Part shown: piece after piece, positions 61,790 through 64,000 of the stretch | Numbering within the stretch: the first letter of the stretch is position 1 | Layout: the number at the start of each line of letters is the position of its first letter | Assembly: GCF_014839805.1 (NCBI RefSeq) | Contig: NC_051132.1 | Coordinates: forward strand, 372,001-436,000 | Length of the DNA: 64,000 nucleotides | Direction of reading: 5' to 3' | Origin: Manduca sexta | Taxonomy: Eukaryota > Arthropoda > Insecta > Lepidoptera > Sphingidae | Notes under the pieces: generated by a model | Told to the model about the DNA's origin: nothing | What the model saw: only the letters and a program-made list of their open reading frames with translations | The model's database searches: none | Translations under genes and position numbers: made by a program

Positions 61790-62920
61790 CTCTATTATCA
61801 TCGAGACCAATACACATTACATCATCTTCAATTATATCACAATGTCTTGCTACAACTATTCTATTGTTTATTAATACTCTATATCCAACATCTGTATAGC
61901 CATTAGTATGCCAAGCTCGGCTTTCCTGTCCCATTTACATTTTCTCTTTTCCTCTGGTGTTCTAACAAATACTTTACTTCCATATATCCTTAAATTTTCA
62001 ATGCTTGGCCTTTGTTTGAAAAATATCTCATAAGGCGTCTTCCTTTCTATAGTGCCATTTGTTAATGTTCTATTCTTTAAATAAGCTGCGGCCATAACCA
62101 CTTCAGGCCAAAATCTTTTATGCACTTTTGCCTCTGCCAATAGACATCTTGACATATCCATTATTGATCTATTGAACCTCTCTGCTGTGCCATTTAATTC
62201 ATGCACATATGGCGGACAAGATTTAATCATAATTCCCTTTGATCTTGCAAAGTCAAACACTCTTTTATTAATGTATTCCTTTCCATTATCACATCTCAAT
62301 TCTTTAATATTTTTCCCAGTTAAATTTTGTATCTCATTAACATACTGCATTAAACAATTATATACTTTATCTTTTGACGGAATACAATAAACTTTTGCCA
62401 ACTTACTATAGTCATCTATAAAACTTAAGAAATATTTTTCACCATTAAAACCTGTAGTTCTGTGTGGCCCATTTAAATCTGTGTGTACAATTTCTAATAT
62501 ATCCTGTGCTCGTTTTCTATTATTTTTAAATGGCAAGTTATGCATTTTATTTTCAATACATATAGCACATTTCATGTACTTACATTCAATCTCCTTTGGT
62601 AATCCTTTCAATAATTCACTTGTACACATAGTATTCAAATTGTTAAAGTTTATATGACCAAGCATCCTATGTAATTTCTCCTTCACTGTCATACTTGATT
62701 TCTTCACTAAATTAGCATGTAATGTACTTGCATTTATATAACCTTTTAATTTATACAGTCTATCTTCTTTCACTGCTATAGCTATAATAGTTCCATAGAC
62801 GTTATATATTTTTGATTGTCGTCCCCTGGAAACAATTTTATGATTGTCTGTAATCTTTGAATAGCTCAATAAATTTGCTTTCATCTCTTTGACATAGAAA
62901 ACATTGTTCAAAACAACTTC
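61790..62920 (-). pseudogene. Copia integrase
   Basis: The longest Copia frame, about 346 codons. In order: end of the protease region (NVFYVKEMKANLLSY), the HH-CC zinc domain (HRMLGH, then CAICIENK), and the catalytic core with Asp in VHTDLNGPH, Asp in LRCDNGKEY and Glu in GTAERFNRS. It then continues KTPYEIFFKQRPSIENLRIY to the C-terminal GSKVFVRTPEEKRKCKWD. A one-base loss near 61905 shifts the frame; the sequence goes on as GYRVLINNRIVVARHCDIIE in the next frame. All three acidic catalytic residues are intact. The element's other breaks prevent a functional polyprotein. Confidence 0.88.
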
Positions 62921-63375
62921 AGACTTTTTCCATAGACCATAAAATAAGTTTGTATTTTTCCGACCTTTGTAGCTTCTAATATTCTTCCATCACCAACTTT
63001 TACTTTAATAGGTTGTTGTAATATTTCACATGAATGATAGTACTCATCAGTATTAATTATATGATCTGTACAACCACTATCTAATAACCAAGTTAAGTGG
63101 CCAGACTGCTCAATATTATATATTTTACTTGAAGTTGAAACATTATTATTCTCAATAGTTGCAAAGAAATTATTACCACCACTCTCATTACTGGATTTAT
63201 TATTATAAGTTCTTCCTCTAATATTTCTTGAATTATAATATGATCCACGTTGATGTCCACGATTATTATTAAATCTAATAAATCCATTTCCTCTACCACT
63301 GTTAACATTTCTGTGTCGACAATCTCTTTGCATGTGGCCAGGTTTTCCACAGGTAAAACATTTAAAGTTTATTAG
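62908..63375 (-). pseudogene. Copia zinc knuckle and protease
   Basis: Begins with CFTCGKPGHMQRDC, a perfect C-x2-C-x4-H-x4-C nucleic-acid-binding knuckle at the end of gag. A glycine/asparagine-rich linker follows, then the protease active site LDSGCTDHIINT (Asp-Ser-Gly). Near 62940 the frame shifts: the sequence continues toward the integrase in the neighbouring frame as VLNNVFYVKEMKANLLSYSK. The junctions at both ends are therefore broken. Confidence 0.85.
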
Positions 63376-63493
63376 GGTGATGCAGAACTACTAGTGTGAG
63401 CTTTAAAAACATTTGAGTTGTCGCGTGATGGTTCATTACATTTTTCAGGTTCTTTATCCAATGATTTTAACATAATTTTACTTTTCAAATAAT

Positions 63494-64000
63494 CTACAGT
63501 TCTGTCTTTTCTGGTAAAACGTCTATTAGATCTCCAATATGACTGTAATTACGAGGTAAGGCCTTTAACATATAATTTAATTTTTCTTGTTCACTTACCG
63601 TCGCGCCGGCTTGTTTTAACTGATTTATTGATTTCTCAAAGTCGTCAAAAAATACACTTACTTGCGAATAGTTCGATAATTTTATTGCTTCTACATTGTT
63701 GCGACATATAATCTGTAGTGCCGATGATTTCTGCAGGTACATTTCATCAAATTTTGCCAATATTTTGCATGCGGAATCTAAGTCGCATATATATTCGAGT
63801 TGCTTGTTGCTTATTGCACTATAAATGTAGTTCGTTGCCTGGATATCCATCTCTTCCCACTTTGCAACATCATCCGAATCATTTTTGATTCGTATGGCAG
63901 CTTCTTTACATTTCTTAAACTCCAAAAACTTAAGTATACGTATTTTCCAGCTACTATAATCCGATCCGTCGAATATTGGAATAACTGCGTCATTGCATTT
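63494..64000 (-). pseudogene. Copia gag, N-terminal part
   Basis: From the window edge the frame reads on through AVIPIFDGSDYSSWKIRILK, then MDIQATNYIYSAISNKQLEY, and LPRNYSHIGDLIDVLPEK before a frame break near 63495. The WKIR segment, the block ending in L-x-x-LP-x-x-Y and the overall order match the retrotransposon gag (UBN2-type) domain of Copia elements. The start codon is not in view. The frame after the break continues as a linker (DYLKSKIMLKSLDKEPEKC). Confidence 0.82.

Larger units (their letters stand above)
60693..64000 (-). mobile_element. Decayed Ty1/Copia retrotransposon, partial
   Basis: Minus-strand element in Copia order: gag, zinc knuckle, protease, integrase, reverse transcriptase. 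The RNase H end and 3' LTR fall in or beyond the gap, and the 5' LTR lies outside the window. Integrase before reverse transcriptase separates Copia from Gypsy. At least five frame breaks (about 63495, 63375, 62940, 61905, 61785) and several stops beyond 61129 show it is inactive, yet all domains remain readable. The parts are described in the next entries. Confidence 0.9.

Overview
The window looks like repeat-rich intergenic DNA from an insect, most likely a moth or butterfly. The evidence is the AT-rich background and the repeat content: tRNA-headed SINEs with ATT or TG tails, RTE-type LINE ends with GATGAT tails, R1-clade LINE sequence, Copia sequence and many short inverted-repeat elements. 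I find no convincing host protein gene. The only host gene I can support is a tRNA-Val(AAC) at 15477-15549. All long open frames belong to decayed retrotransposons or fall across assembly gaps.

Layout. (1) 1-20235: intergenic DNA with two tRNA-derived SINE families, several lepidopteran-type interspersed repeats, a 177-bp inverted-repeat element nested in an older repeat, and the tRNA gene. (2) 20236-35744: left arm of a very large inverted duplication. (3) 35745-43447: sequence without a mirror copy, with a 35-bp tandem repeat, a Tc1/mariner-type MITE (185 bp), one SINE and a short THAP-like open frame. (4) Gap of about 500 N (43448-43947). (5) 43948-57992: right arm, the reverse complement of the left arm, then an R1-clade LINE on the minus strand that runs into a second 500-N gap (60193-60692). 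(6) 60693-64000: a decayed Ty1/Copia retrotransposon on the minus strand, leaving the window at its gag end.

The inverted duplication is the dominant structure. The right arm begins at the first base after a gap, and its homology runs to the LINE, which itself ends in the next gap. The whole middle contig is therefore a second version of 20236-35744 in opposite orientation. The two versions differ by substitutions and by clean presence/absence of mobile elements: a 344-bp SINE step and a 1766-bp inverted-repeat-element step only in the left arm, and a 769-bp Gypsy-containing segment and the LINE only in the right. This pattern fits an uncollapsed alternative haplotype placed in the scaffold better than a fixed palindrome, although a real inverted duplication is not excluded.

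Because the two arms supply filled and empty sites, exact insertion boundaries can be read. The most interesting element is the 1764-bp one at 26568-28331. It has 13-bp perfect terminal inverted repeats, a 2-bp AT target duplication, a broken THAP-like zinc-finger start and a nested 386-bp relative with matching ends and the same AT target. Perfect TGACGTCA palindromes occur three times within it. It resembles the ISL2EU branch of the PIF/Harbinger-like transposons.
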